The position numbers were made by a program, and so were the translations under genes. Of a stretch of 64,000 nt of DNA, positions 1 to 8,242 are shown piece by piece. Source of the DNA: an uncultured Draconibacterium sp. (GTDB lineage: Bacteria; Bacteroidota; Bacteroidia; Bacteroidales; Prolixibacteraceae); the NCBI RefSeq assembly GCF_963675065.1, contig NZ_OY775906.1, forward strand, positions 536,001 through 600,000. Reading direction: 5' to 3'. The notes beneath the pieces are model-generated. The model was not told the DNA's origin. It searched no databases and saw nothing but the letters and a program-made list of their open reading frames with translations. Positions within the stretch are counted from its first letter, which is position 1; every line of letters starts with the position of its first letter.

Positions 1-274
1 CATCAATTCGTTCTTCAGTATAACGGTCCCAGGCGGCAAAAACCAACAAGTGCGAACACTCGGCAACTATTTCCTGTCCCCATGCAATCGGAACGATTTT
101 ATCTTTTAATTCCTGGTCGGTGATTACTATTACACGAAACTGTTGCAAACCCGAAGAAGTAGGAGCAAGGCGAGCTGCCTCAACAATTTTATCTACATCT
201 TCCTGTGCTACTTTTTTTGTTGGGTCGTACTTTTTGGTGGCATATCTCCACTGTAAATTTTCTAATAATGACAT
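1..274 (-). CDS. Nitroreductase-family NAD(P)H-dependent flavoprotein (partial, C-terminus outside window)
   Basis: The reading frame begins at ATG 272-274 and runs off the left edge, giving about 91 N-terminal residues. The start MSLLENLQWRYATKKYDP, then APTSSGLQQFRVIVI and a later AAWDRYTEERID, are typical of the NfsB/YdgI-type nitroreductase fold, in which the R-x-TKK-D and PTS-GLQ segments contact FMN. Such enzymes reduce nitro compounds, quinones or flavins in the cytoplasm. It lies 34 bp downstream of a marR gene on the same strand and is probably co-transcribed with and controlled by it. The exact substrate cannot be told from the sequence. Confidence 0.85.
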   Translation of the reverse strand, partial: MSLLENLQWRYATKKYDPTKKVAQEDVDKIVEAARLAPTSSGLQQFRVIVITDQELKDKIVPIAWGQEIVAECSHLLVFAAWDRYTEERID

Positions 275-308
275 TGTTTCTCTATTTATGACTTTAATAA
301 TTGAAGCC

Positions 309-734
309 CTATTTGGCTCTGTTTAATATCTTTACTACTAATTCCTTTAGCTGCATCAAATCTTCATGGGTAATTCCCATGGCTTTTACAACCTTTTGCG
401 GAACCTCTGCTGCTTTTGTTTGTAATTGTTTACCGCTCTCGGTAAGCGAAATTTCCACAACTCGCTCATCCTTGCTGTTTCGTTTGCGCGAGATCAAACC
501 TTTTGCGGCTATTCGTTTTAATAATGGGGTGATTGTTCCATTGTCGAGATTTAATTTATCACCAATTTGATTTACCTTTTGCGGTTCACTTTCCCACAAA
601 ACCATCATTACAAGGTATTGCGGATAGGTAAGATCAATCTCTTCAAGAATCGGTCGGTACACATTAACGATTTCGCGCGATAAGGCATAAACCGGGAAGC
701 ATACCTGACTCTTTAACTTTAACACATTATCCAT
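309..734 (-). CDS. MarR-family transcriptional regulator
   Basis: A 141-residue protein of normal MarR length. A winged helix-turn-helix spans roughly residues 35-105: TYPQYLVMMVLWE leads into the recognition region NLDNGTITPLLKRIAAKGLI, and the wing is RKRNSKDERVVEISLT with its conserved D-E-R. The MarR family binds palindromes as a dimer and is released by phenolics, oxidants or disulfide formation; the single cysteine near residue 12 could serve oxidative sensing as in OhrR, which is inference. It is the first gene of a unit with the nitroreductase. A dyad overlapping its -7 box suggests autoregulation. Confidence 0.92.
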   Translation of the reverse strand: MDNVLKLKSQVCFPVYALSREIVNVYRPILEEIDLTYPQYLVMMVLWESEPQKVNQIGDKLNLDNGTITPLLKRIAAKGLISRKRNSKDERVVEISLTESGKQLQTKAAEVPQKVVKAMGITHEDLMQLKELVVKILNRAK

Positions 735-744
735 TTACTAAAAC

Positions 745-770
745 TTTTACAGTGCAAATGTAGTGTAAAA
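745..770 (-). promoter_or_regulatory. marR promoter with overlapping dyad operator
   Basis: On the minus strand TACATTTG (755-762) matches the Bacteroidota -7 consensus TAnnTTTG exactly, about 20 bp before the marR start. It is enclosed by an inverted repeat, TTTTACA (745-751) and TGTAAAA (764-770), centred on the -7 box. This is where an autorepressing MarR dimer would be expected; the binding itself is inferred. Confidence 0.6.
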
Positions 771-885
771 TAAAATCGTGCGCGATATAATGGGGTAAAA
801 TGTAAATGATTTTAGAAAAGATTAATATTCAAGAAATAATTGTGACAACTAATAGAAGGGGAGTGATTTTGATTTTGAACGGGAA

Positions 886-1296
886 TTAATTGATGACAGT
901 GCCTTTGGCGCCCCACCAGTAAAAGGCATTCATCTTTAACCGGTTTGTTTTTACTGATGGATCTTTGCCTTCCAGTTTTAAAGCTTCGTCTACTGTTTCC
1001 ACATCAAAAATTAAAAGTCCCCGATGATTGCCACCGCCCTCAAACGGACCGGCTACAATAAGTTTCCCGCTTTCTGCCAACTTATTTAAGTGTGCCATGT
1101 GCATTTGCTGGTAATAGGCTGCTTCAGTTGAGTCCTTACTTTTTGTCTCTCCGCTCTCAAGCAGCATAAAAACATAACGTTTCATGGTGTAAGTGGTGTC
1201 GCCTTCGGTGTAGGAGAATTCGCGCTGATCCTGCGCTGAAACAGCTAAGCTAAAGGCAAAAGTGAAAAGTGAAAAGGCAAAAGTAATTTTTTTCAC
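886..1296 (-). CDS. Secreted YciI-like (dimeric alpha-beta barrel) protein
   Basis: A 136-residue protein if translation starts at GTG 1294-1296 (MKKITFAFSL...). A TTG three codons upstream is possible but less likely. The signal peptide ends at VSAQ. The mature part has the YciI fold: RYVFMLLESGE, the conserved H in MAHLNKLAESGKLIVAGPF, and GLLIFDVETVDEALKLEGKDP. YciI domains are small barrels, usually cytoplasmic; export is less usual. Enzymatic role unknown. Oddly, the hydrophobic core of the signal peptide is encoded by a near-tandem repeat: the 12-mer ACTTTTGCCTTT occurs twice, 21 bp apart. Confidence 0.8.
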   Translation of the reverse strand: MKKITFAFSLFTFAFSLAVSAQDQREFSYTEGDTTYTMKRYVFMLLESGETKSKDSTEAAYYQQMHMAHLNKLAESGKLIVAGPFEGGGNHRGLLIFDVETVDEALKLEGKDPSVKTNRLKMNAFYWWGAKGTVIN

Positions 1297-1325
1297 ATCA
1301 GACAATTTTGGTTTAACGATACTTT

Positions 1326-1916
1326 TTATTTCAATTGGTCTTTAAAGATCTTCTTGAATTTCTCCAGTTTCGGAGCTACCACAAACTGGCAATAGCCTTG
1401 CGTTTTGTTACGCGCATAATAGTTAATGTGGTAATCTTCGGCAATGTAAAACTTCTCGAATTCGGTAACCTCGGTAACAATTGGTCTGCTATAAACTTCT
1501 TCTTTTTCAAAAAGATCGATAACGCGTTCTGCCACCTCTTTTTGTTCTTCGTTATGATAGAAAATTGCAGAACGGTATTGCGGACCTACATCGTTGCCTT
1601 GTCTGTTCAGTGTGGTTGGATCGTGTGTCATAAAAAACACTTCCAGAATTTCTGAAAAGCTCACTACCTCCGAATCGAAAGTAATTTGCACTACTTCAGC
1701 ATGGCCGGTTGTTCCGTCGCAAACCTGTTTGTACGTTGGATTTTTTACGTGGCCGCCACTGTAACCCGGTTTTACATCAACAACTCCTTTTAACTCCAGA
1801 TAAATGGCTTCGGTACACCAAAAACATCCTCCGCCAAGTGTGGCTTTCTGCAAATCTTTACTCATACAAGTACTTGAATAAATTAATAATGTGAATATCA
1901 GTGCCAGTGTCCTCAT
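1326..1916 (-). CDS. msrA: Peptide-methionine (S)-S-oxide reductase MsrA
   Basis: This 196-residue enzyme reduces methionine-S-sulfoxide in proteins. The catalytic motif GGGCFWCTEA lies near residues 28-37 with the nucleophilic cysteine in GCFW. Other family hallmarks are GVVDVKPGYSGG, PTYKQVCDGTTGHAEVVQ, DPTTLNRQGNDVGPQYRS, and the C-terminal NYYARNKTQGYCQ that supplies a recycling cysteine. About 17 hydrophobic residues at the N-terminus suggest export to the envelope. The start overlaps the stop of the upstream small membrane protein by 4 bp (ATGA), so the two are translationally coupled. A second methionine-sulfoxide repair enzyme lies at 5680. Confidence 0.95.
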   Translation of the reverse strand: MRTLALIFTLLIYSSTCMSKDLQKATLGGGCFWCTEAIYLELKGVVDVKPGYSGGHVKNPTYKQVCDGTTGHAEVVQITFDSEVVSFSEILEVFFMTHDPTTLNRQGNDVGPQYRSAIFYHNEEQKEVAERVIDLFEKEEVYSRPIVTEVTEFEKFYIAEDYHINYYARNKTQGYCQFVVAPKLEKFKKIFKDQLK

Positions 1917-2209
1917 TTCTTTTTAGGTATAAATCGTGAAAAGGTTTTTTTCTCAAACTCCCATGCAAAGCGGAATTGCCCAAAAACAGATGCAATCAGT
2001 AAAAATAAAACCTGGTAGGCCGGAACTACGGTTACAATGTACAGCGGCACTTTAATCCAAAGGCTGGTTGCTTCGGTTATGCCTACCAAATCGAAAACTC
2101 CTTTGCGCACATAAAGAGCTGCGCTTCCGGTAATGGAAAATACAAACAGAATTATTAAAACCTGGAAATTGCTGTTCAGGTTCCATCTCTTTTTTAGTCT
2201 GTCAAACAT
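1913..2209 (-). CDS. Small integral membrane protein, DUF6787-like
   Basis: A 98-residue protein with two predicted membrane helices, about residues 16-33 and 52-74, and basic termini (FDRLKKRW at the start, FIPKKK at the end). The N-terminal phrase RLKKRWNLNSNFQVLIILFVF resembles a small Bacteroidota family annotated DUF6787, for which I know no function. It precedes msrA with a 4-bp overlap. Assignment to that family is from memory of its sequence pattern. Confidence 0.7.
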   Translation of the reverse strand: MFDRLKKRWNLNSNFQVLIILFVFSITGSAALYVRKGVFDLVGITEATSLWIKVPLYIVTVVPAYQVLFLLIASVFGQFRFAWEFEKKTFSRFIPKKK

Positions 2210-2264
2210 TATTCATCTCTTTGCAATTAGTAACAAAAGAGTGGAATGTATGTTTTATGTTGGA

Positions 2265-2840
2265 TTAAATTATGTGTGTTTGAAAAATGATGTAGCCGTA
2301 AATGGCAAATCTCAAAAAGCGAAACAAGGCATATTTCAGGTAGCGTTTCGAGGGATATCCGGCTGAACCAACCAGCAAACTTATGGCAGCCCAGGGAAGG
2401 GGAGTAAGTGCCGCTACAATAATCAGAAACAGTCCATATTTTTTTAGTAATGGCCATTGTTCTTTTAACAAAGTATTTCTGAAACGTTTTAACCCGTCGC
2501 GGCTATAAAAAAATTGGCCTATAAGGAATGTCAAGTAGCCCATTAAGTAGGAGACAACAGCAAAAAAGGCCAGGTTTATAAAATAATGTGCAATGGTATC
2601 TTTGTTGATGGCCCAAATCATAAAAAATTCGGGCGGAATAATTCCAAAGAAAAACTCCGATAAACAATACACCAAATAAACCAACATGGGTTTGGCGTAA
2701 ATTTTATCCATCCAGGCATCGGGAGTACGCGATATTACAAATTCTTTAAAAAGAAAGTAGGCCCCCAAAATAATGAGTAGCCAAAGAAAACCTTTTAAGC
2801 CGTTTTTTATGAGAAATTGTATGCGCGGACTTAACTTCAT
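2265..2840 (-). CDS. VTT/DedA-like membrane protein
   Basis: A 191-residue protein with about five hydrophobic segments. The pattern FFGIIPPEFFMIWAINKD, then LMGYLTFLIGQFF, then KKYGLFLIIVAALTPLPWAAISLLVGSAGYPSKRYL resembles the VTT (SNARE-associated, DedA-type) fold, in which a re-entrant G-P-rich loop is followed by a TPLPW-like turn. Characterised DedA homologues act in lipid-carrier flipping and membrane homeostasis; nothing here identifies the substrate. It is separated by 55 bp from the DUF6787-like gene on the same strand. Confidence 0.65.
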   Translation of the reverse strand: MKLSPRIQFLIKNGLKGFLWLLIILGAYFLFKEFVISRTPDAWMDKIYAKPMLVYLVYCLSEFFFGIIPPEFFMIWAINKDTIAHYFINLAFFAVVSYLMGYLTFLIGQFFYSRDGLKRFRNTLLKEQWPLLKKYGLFLIIVAALTPLPWAAISLLVGSAGYPSKRYLKYALFRFLRFAIYGYIIFQTHII

Positions 2841-2933
2841 CTTTGATTTTGTTTACTCGGCAATGTACAACAAATTAAAGATATTAGGGCGAGAAGTAAC
2901 TCCAAATTAGGTGATTAAAAAGAAGATTTCTTC

Positions 2934-4202
2934 TTAAGTTAATTCCACCATTGTAATCTCAGGTGGCATGCCAATTCTTCCCGGAAAACCAATGTAGCCA
3001 AAGCCACGATTCACATACAAAAATTGTTTTTTCTCGCGATATAAACCGCCCCAGCGTGGGTATTTATATTGAACCGGGCTCCACTTAATTCCGGCACGTT
3101 CAATACCAAACTGCATGCCGTGTGTATGTCCTGCAAATGTAAGGTCGATATCGGTGGATTCCAGCACCTCGGCGTCCCAGTGCGAAGGATCGTGGCTCAT
3201 CAGAATTTTGAATGGCTGGCCTTGTGCTTTCTCTTCTGCTTTTTGCAAATCGCCATGCTGCGGGAAAGGTGGTTTACCCCAGTTCTCAACACCAATCAGT
3301 GCAATTTCTTCGCCGTTAATGTTTAATGTTTCAGTTTCGTTCAGCAACAAGCGGAAACCAATTTTCTGATGAAATTTTTTGATGCCCGCCAGGTTTTTTT
3401 CTTTGGCAGCTGCCGATTCCCATTCCGAATAGTCGCCGTAGTCGTGATTTCCAAGCACCGAATATTTTCCGATTTTAGCTTTTAGTTGCGATAATACAGG
3501 TGCCCAGCCTTCGGTTTCTTCGGCAAAATTATTAACGAGGTCGCCGGTAAACAAAAGAATATCCGGTTCTTGTTCGTTAATCAATTCAACAGCTTTTGCC
3601 ACCTGGTCGAACTTCTTGTTAAAGCTACCCAGGTGCATGTCAGATATCTGAACGATTTTTAGTCCTATAAACGATTTTGGCAAATTGTCGAAATGTAAAT
3701 TTTCGCGCATTACGCGGTAATTAAATTTCCCTTTTGTCACTCCATAAAGAATCGACGCAAACGGAACTGCTGCCAAAACCAGCCCCATTTGATATAAAAA
3801 CTCTGCTCTCTCCATTTTCCTTCCCGAATTATCTGGTGTTAAACCTTTTTTCTTTTTTCTCTTAAACCAGTTATAAATCTTTTGAACTAGTAACTGGATA
3901 TCTTTTAGCAACACAAAAACGATGAATACAAATTTGGGGAAATAAAACAAGGCAAAACTAACCACGAGGTATCCAACGTAAATGTAAGCGTCGGACTGTT
4001 TTACATGCTGAATCCCGAACATAAATAGGCAGAATCCTGCAAAAACAATTAATGAAATTCCCCAGAAAAGTATAGTTAATGATTGTTTTAGAAGTTTGAT
4101 TCTGAGTTTGGCGAGCAGCGGTTTTATGCCACGGAAGGTATATGTATCCACCAGCAGCATAAAAAAGAACAGGGGAATTAATAGCATTGCACTCGCTCTC
4201 AT
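2934..4202 (-). CDS. Membrane-anchored calcineurin-type metallophosphoesterase (YkuE/YaeI-like)
   Basis: A 422-residue protein with about four N-terminal membrane helices (to near residue 155), followed by a metallophosphoesterase domain. All metal-binding motifs are present in order: QISDMHLG, FTGDLVNN, LGNHDYG, LMSHDPSHW and FAGHTHGMQ. This is the arrangement of the YkuE/YaeI subgroup, whose members act on lipid pyrophosphates or related phosphoesters at the membrane. The substrate is not determinable. It is followed by a 93-bp gap before the VTT-like gene. Confidence 0.9.
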   Translation of the reverse strand: MRASAMLLIPLFFFMLLVDTYTFRGIKPLLAKLRIKLLKQSLTILFWGISLIVFAGFCLFMFGIQHVKQSDAYIYVGYLVVSFALFYFPKFVFIVFVLLKDIQLLVQKIYNWFKRKKKKGLTPDNSGRKMERAEFLYQMGLVLAAVPFASILYGVTKGKFNYRVMRENLHFDNLPKSFIGLKIVQISDMHLGSFNKKFDQVAKAVELINEQEPDILLFTGDLVNNFAEETEGWAPVLSQLKAKIGKYSVLGNHDYGDYSEWESAAAKEKNLAGIKKFHQKIGFRLLLNETETLNINGEEIALIGVENWGKPPFPQHGDLQKAEEKAQGQPFKILMSHDPSHWDAEVLESTDIDLTFAGHTHGMQFGIERAGIKWSPVQYKYPRWGGLYREKKQFLYVNRGFGYIGFPGRIGMPPEITMVELT

Positions 4203-4253
4203 CGTGTTTCTTCATCGTTTTTAAGTCGTTGCAAATAAACAGTTTTATTCGTA

Positions 4254-4290
4254 AAAAGTTTGTGATTGATTTCCCAAACAAATCACAAAA
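4254..4290 (-). terminator. Intrinsic terminator after the rluF-like gene
   Basis: A 9-bp perfect stem (TTTGTGATT at 4259-4267, AATCACAAA at 4281-4289) with a 13-nt loop. In the minus-strand transcript it is followed by CTTTTT, so it terminates the pseudouridine synthase gene ending at 4345. Confidence 0.65.
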
Positions 4291-4344
4291 AACCTTAAAT
4301 GTAATATGTAAATAACGATTGTTGCACAAAAGGGGATGATTCAC

Positions 4345-5076
4345 TTAATCCTCGGAGGCTTCCTCTGTTTTGCTGGAATTGGCTACCAAACGGTTGATTT
4401 CTTTTAGTTCTCCGGGAGTAAAATGGCGGTATTCGCCACGTTTTAGTTTGCCAAGTTTTATATTCATTATTCGAACGCGTTTTAACCGGGTAACTTCGTA
4501 GCCCAAATGTGAGCACATTCTACGGATTTGGCGATTCAGGCCCTGTGTCAAAACAATATTGAAAGTAAAGTCGTTGATGCGCTCCACCCGGCACTTTTTT
4601 GTAACCGTATCAAGAATGGGAACGCCGTTACTCATTTGCCGGATAAATGCCTGAGTAATTTTCCGGTTTACGTTTACAATGTATTCTTTTTCGTGCTGAT
4701 TGCCCGCACGAAGGATCTTGTTTACGATATCGCCGTCGTTGGTCATAAAAATGAGTCCCTCGCTGGGTTTGTCCAGTCGCCCAATGGGAAATATCCGTTC
4801 GGGGAAATTGATATAATCTACAATGTTATCCTTTTTGCTGGTATCGGTGGTGCAGGTAATTCCAACTGGTTTATGAAAAGCAAGGTAAATATTTGGAACT
4901 TCTTTGGTGACGAGTTGACCATCAACTTCAATTCTATCATGCGCGGTTACCTGAACACCTAAGCCCACTACTTTGCCATTTACTTTTACCTTTCCGCTTT
5001 CAATTAGTCTGTCGGCTTCGCGGCGCGAACAAAATCCGGTTTCCGAAATGGCTTTATTTAGTCGTTTGCTTTCCAT
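4345..5076 (-). CDS. rluF: 23S rRNA pseudouridine synthase, RluF-like
   Basis: A 243-residue RsuA/RluB/RluF-family enzyme that isomerises uridine in rRNA. The N-terminal S4 RNA-binding domain (RLNKAISETGFCSRREADRL) is followed by the catalytic motif IGRLDKPSEGLIFMTNDGD near residues 100-118, with the nucleophilic aspartate in RLDK. HEKEYIVNVN and TQGLNRQIRRMCSHLGYEV are conserved downstream. The wording around the catalytic site fits RluF (23S position 2604) better than RsuA; the exact target uridine is inferred from that similarity. The acidic C-terminal tail is short. Confidence 0.85.
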   Translation of the reverse strand: MESKRLNKAISETGFCSRREADRLIESGKVKVNGKVVGLGVQVTAHDRIEVDGQLVTKEVPNIYLAFHKPVGITCTTDTSKKDNIVDYINFPERIFPIGRLDKPSEGLIFMTNDGDIVNKILRAGNQHEKEYIVNVNRKITQAFIRQMSNGVPILDTVTKKCRVERINDFTFNIVLTQGLNRQIRRMCSHLGYEVTRLKRVRIMNIKLGKLKRGEYRHFTPGELKEINRLVANSSKTEEASED

Positions 5077-5184
5077 ACGAGTGTAAAAGTAGAAAATATG
5101 ATACGATCGACTGGCCTAATTTTAAATTTATCAGACATTGTTGGAGTTGAATCAGTTGAGTACCATTTTGTAATGGTGCTTCTG

Positions 5185-5628
5185 TCAATATTTTTGGATA
5201 AGAAAAATGCCAAAGGCTAATAAAATAATTCCTCCAATTTTTCCCATTGAAACGGGGTGCTGGTCCAAACCGAAAAATCCAAAATGATCAATAACAGAAG
5301 CTGCAATGAGTTGTCCGGCAATAGACGCCGCCAAAACGGTGGTGACGCCAATCTTTGGTATGAAAAAGATAACCGACGAAACAAAAATTGCTCCCAGCAA
5401 GCCGCCCGCAAATACATACCATGGAGCCGTATTTAAATGCCCCCAGTTTGGAATTTCTGTTTTGAATATGAAATTCAATACGAGAAGTGCCAGAAAACCC
5501 ACAAAAAAACTTATTAAAGCTCCTTGTATCGGGTGTTTTAAATAGGTAGTTAGTTGGGTATTAATACTTCCCTGAATTGCCAACAAAAAGCCGATTAGCA
5601 AAACAATTGTTGTATATATTAATTTCAT
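5185..5628 (-). CDS. YdcZ-type (DUF606) DMT-superfamily membrane protein
   Basis: A 147-residue protein with five predicted membrane helices, the usual size for a half-size DMT transporter of the YdcZ family. Signature parts are IQGSINTQL near the start, HPIQGALISFFVGFLALL, WYVFAGGLLGAIFVSSVIFFIPKIG and AGQLIAASVIDHFGFFGLDQHPVS. Members probably work as dimers; the substrate is unknown. It stands alone between rluF and the free-methionine-sulfoxide reductase gene. Confidence 0.85.
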   Translation of the reverse strand: MKLIYTTIVLLIGFLLAIQGSINTQLTTYLKHPIQGALISFFVGFLALLVLNFIFKTEIPNWGHLNTAPWYVFAGGLLGAIFVSSVIFFIPKIGVTTVLAASIAGQLIAASVIDHFGFFGLDQHPVSMGKIGGIILLAFGIFLIQKY

Positions 5629-5679
5629 GATAAAACTTAAATTGGGTAAAATAAGACCTTGTATTGCTGAATGAGAAGA

Positions 5680-6141
5680 TTAGCTCCAAATTAATTCCAG
5701 AATTTTTTCCAGCCAATGTGCATCAACTTCAGTAAAAGCCGCTTTCTCCGAGCTGTCGATATCCAAAACGCCAATTACTTCGCCGGCTTGATTTTTCAGG
5801 GGAACCACTATCTCAGAATTTGAACGCGAGTCGCAGGCAATATGATCCGGGAAAGCGTGCACATCTTCAACCACAACCGTTTCTTTTTGGTTAAATGCAG
5901 CCCAGCAAACACCTTTGTTTTTTTCCAATATCTGGCAGGCAACCGGCCCCTGGTACGAGTTAACGGTCATCTCACCATCTTCAATCAGGTAATACCCTGT
6001 CCAGAAAAAGTAATCCATTTTATGATGTAAAACGGCAATTATGGTTGCCATGCGCGCCTGTGCATTATTACTTTTTAGTACAAGTTCGCTCAGCTGTTTG
6101 TAAATTCTTCCATATCGGCCTTCTTTTTTCCTGTCTTCCAT
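5680..6141 (-). CDS. msrC: Free methionine-(R)-sulfoxide reductase (GAF-domain fRMsr)
   Basis: A single GAF domain of 153 residues starting at ATG 6139-6141 (MEDRKKEGRYGR); an in-frame start 14 codons upstream would add a basic extension and is less likely. The cysteines needed by fRMsr enzymes are all there: ACQILEKNKGVCWAAF supplies two, and HIACDSRSNSEIVVPL the third, in the family's typical spacing. The enzyme reduces free methionine-R-sulfoxide using thioredoxin. With msrA 3.8 kb away it suggests exposure to oxidative stress in a mostly anaerobic lifestyle. Confidence 0.9.
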   Translation of the reverse strand: MEDRKKEGRYGRIYKQLSELVLKSNNAQARMATIIAVLHHKMDYFFWTGYYLIEDGEMTVNSYQGPVACQILEKNKGVCWAAFNQKETVVVEDVHAFPDHIACDSRSNSEIVVPLKNQAGEVIGVLDIDSSEKAAFTEVDAHWLEKILELIWS

Positions 6142-6218
6142 TTTCTTTCTTCTGTGGATTATTTTTATTGCACGAATAAACAAAAAATCGTTAGTTTAGT
6201 TGAATAAAAAAACTAAAA

Positions 6219-6575
6219 ATGCACCGAATAATTGAAGATCCGAATGAGCGCCAGTGGGGGATGTTAGTTCATATTGCCGCTATGGCACTTTTTATTTTAC
6301 CTGTTGCCGGAAATATAATTGGCCCGCTAATTATCTACCTGATGAAAAAAGATGAGTACGAATTTGTTAACGAACAAGGCAAGGAAGTGCTTAATTTTCA
6401 GATCACCTGGTCGATCATTTTTTTCATTTCAATCCTACTTATTATTGTTGGCATTGGTGTTTTAATGCTGGTTGGATTTGGAATTGCCTGGCTGGTTTTG
6501 GTTATTGTGGCTTCGGTATCGGCAAGTAACGGAACGCCTTATAAATACCCTTTTACCATCCGCTTTTTGCAATAA
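6219..6575 (+). CDS. DUF4870 domain membrane protein
   Basis: A 118-residue protein with three hydrophobic segments. The family pattern is clear: DPNERQWGMLVHIAAMALFILPVAGNIIGPLIIYLMKKDE, then FVNEQGKEVLNFQITWSI and a C-terminal GIAWLVLVIVASV before a short positively charged end. DUF4870 proteins are common small bacterial membrane proteins of unknown function. It lies upstream of hisS on the same strand with its own start at ATG 6219. Confidence 0.88.
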   Translation: MHRIIEDPNERQWGMLVHIAAMALFILPVAGNIIGPLIIYLMKKDEYEFVNEQGKEVLNFQITWSIIFFISILLIIVGIGVLMLVGFGIAWLVLVIVASVSASNGTPYKYPFTIRFLQ

Positions 6576-6611
6576 TATTAATTGCTGGTTCATTCCTTTT
6601 TGGCAAGCCTG

Positions 6612-6639
6612 TTTGTTTAAGTAGAAATTCTTACTTTTG
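6612..6639 (+). promoter_or_regulatory. Candidate hisS promoter
   Basis: TACTTTTG at 6632-6639 matches the -7 consensus TAnnTTTG perfectly, 24 bp before the hisS start. TTTG at 6612-6615 could serve as the -33 element, although the 16-bp spacing is shorter than the usual 19. Confidence 0.5.
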
Positions 6640-6662
6640 CAGCCTCATAAAATTTTAAAAGG

Positions 6663-8024
6663 ATGGCACAAAAACCTTCGATTCCAAAAGGCACCCGCGA
6701 TTTTTCACCATCAGAAATGGTGAGGAGAAATTATATTTTCAATACTATTAAAGATGTATTTCGTTTGTACGGATTTCAACCCATTGAAACACCGGCAATG
6801 GAAAACCTATCTACATTGATGGGTAAATATGGCGAAGAAGGTGATAAGCTGCTTTTTAAAATTTTGAATTCGGGTGATTTTATTTCGAAAGTTCCGCAGG
6901 AAATGCTGGACGAGAAAAACTCGAATAAGCTTACTACAAAACTATCTGAAAAAGGATTGCGTTACGACTTAACAGTGCCATTTGCGCGTTACGTTGTACA
7001 ATACCGAAACGATATAGCTTTTCCGTTTAAACGCTACCAGATTCAACCGGTTTGGCGTGCCGACCGACCTCAGAAAGGGCGTTACCGCGAATTTTACCAG
7101 TGCGATGTTGACGTGATTGGTAGCAACAGTTTACTGAACGAAGTGGAGTTGGTACAAATTATCGATGAGGTTTTCCAACGATTAGGAATTAACACTACGG
7201 TGAAAATCAACAACCGTAAAATTCTGGCCGGAATTGCCGAAGCGATTGGCGAAGCCGACCGAATGGTGGATATTACCGTTGCCATCGACAAACTGGATAA
7301 AATTGGTTTGGAAAAAGTTAATGCTGAAATGCTGGACAAAGGAATTTCGCAGGAGGCCGTTGACAAACTTCAACCGATTTTAAAATTGGAAGGAAGCACC
7401 GTTGAAAAACTGGCGCAAATTGAAACGGTTATTGGCGGGACTCAAATTGGTGCCAAAGGAATTGCAGAAATGCGTACTATGTTTGCTTACCTGGAAAATG
7501 TAGAGTTAAGCACAACAGTTGAACTGGACCTGACTTTAGCACGTGGATTAAATTACTACACCGGCGCTATTTTCGAGGTGAAATCGAACGATGTACAAAT
7601 TGGAAGTATTTGCGGTGGTGGCCGTTACGACGACTTGACCGGAATTTTTGGTATGCCGGATGTTTCGGGTGTTGGTGTGTCGTTTGGAGCCGAGCGTATT
7701 TACGATGTTTTGGTTCAGTTAAATGCTTTCCCTGAAGAGTCGCTGGAAACCACAAAAGCGTTGTTTGTGAACTTCGGAGAGAAGGAAGAAGCTTACTGTT
7801 TGCCGGTTTTGGTTCAGTTGCGCAAAAATGGTATCAATGCTGAGATATTCCCCGAAAGTGCCAAAATGAAAAAGCAGATGACCTACGCCAACCGCAAGGA
7901 AATTGCTTATGTAATTTTAGCCGGTGATAACGAAATGGCAGCCAGTAAGTTTACCCTTAAGAATATGGAAACCGGCGAGCAGCAATTGGTGAACTCGGAA
8001 GAACTGATAAATATCCTTAAATAG
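6663..8024 (+). CDS. hisS: Histidyl-tRNA synthetase
   Basis: This 453-residue class II aminoacyl-tRNA synthetase charges tRNA-His. Motif 1 begins at KGTRDFSPSEM. Motif 2 is VWRADRPQKGRYREFYQCDVDVIG, the histidine signature is ARGLNYYTGAIFEV, and motif 3 is GVSFGAERIYDVL. The C-terminal anticodon-binding domain starts near residue 355 (ALFVNFGEKEEAYCLPVL). The length fits the bacterial enzyme including the insertion domain. It is not linked to the his operon 30 kb away, and nothing suggests a truncated HisZ-type regulatory paralogue. Confidence 0.97.
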   Translation: MAQKPSIPKGTRDFSPSEMVRRNYIFNTIKDVFRLYGFQPIETPAMENLSTLMGKYGEEGDKLLFKILNSGDFISKVPQEMLDEKNSNKLTTKLSEKGLRYDLTVPFARYVVQYRNDIAFPFKRYQIQPVWRADRPQKGRYREFYQCDVDVIGSNSLLNEVELVQIIDEVFQRLGINTTVKINNRKILAGIAEAIGEADRMVDITVAIDKLDKIGLEKVNAEMLDKGISQEAVDKLQPILKLEGSTVEKLAQIETVIGGTQIGAKGIAEMRTMFAYLENVELSTTVELDLTLARGLNYYTGAIFEVKSNDVQIGSICGGGRYDDLTGIFGMPDVSGVGVSFGAERIYDVLVQLNAFPEESLETTKALFVNFGEKEEAYCLPVLVQLRKNGINAEIFPESAKMKKQMTYANRKEIAYVILAGDNEMAASKFTLKNMETGEQQLVNSEELINILK

Positions 8025-8242
8025 CTGATCAGTTTGTCCGATATTGCCCTAAAATAAGTGGAGCAATGATTGCATCGGTTTCAAACAGACTTGTAAAAAC
8101 ACTTGGTGGAGATGTACGTTTCCCGTGATTAATGTGGCATAATTATGTCCGACTAAAGGCAGATGAACAGGATATTTCTATCTATGATCTGCCATTCATT
8201 ACTTTATCCTATTTATAATCTCACCATTTTACAGTAAAAATC

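Noticed and set aside
8066..8128. A 20-codon frame upstream of hutH with a GGAG close to its ATG
   Set aside because: It contains no histidine codons or other sign of a leader peptide, the ribosome-binding spacing (2 bp) is too short, and no terminator follows.
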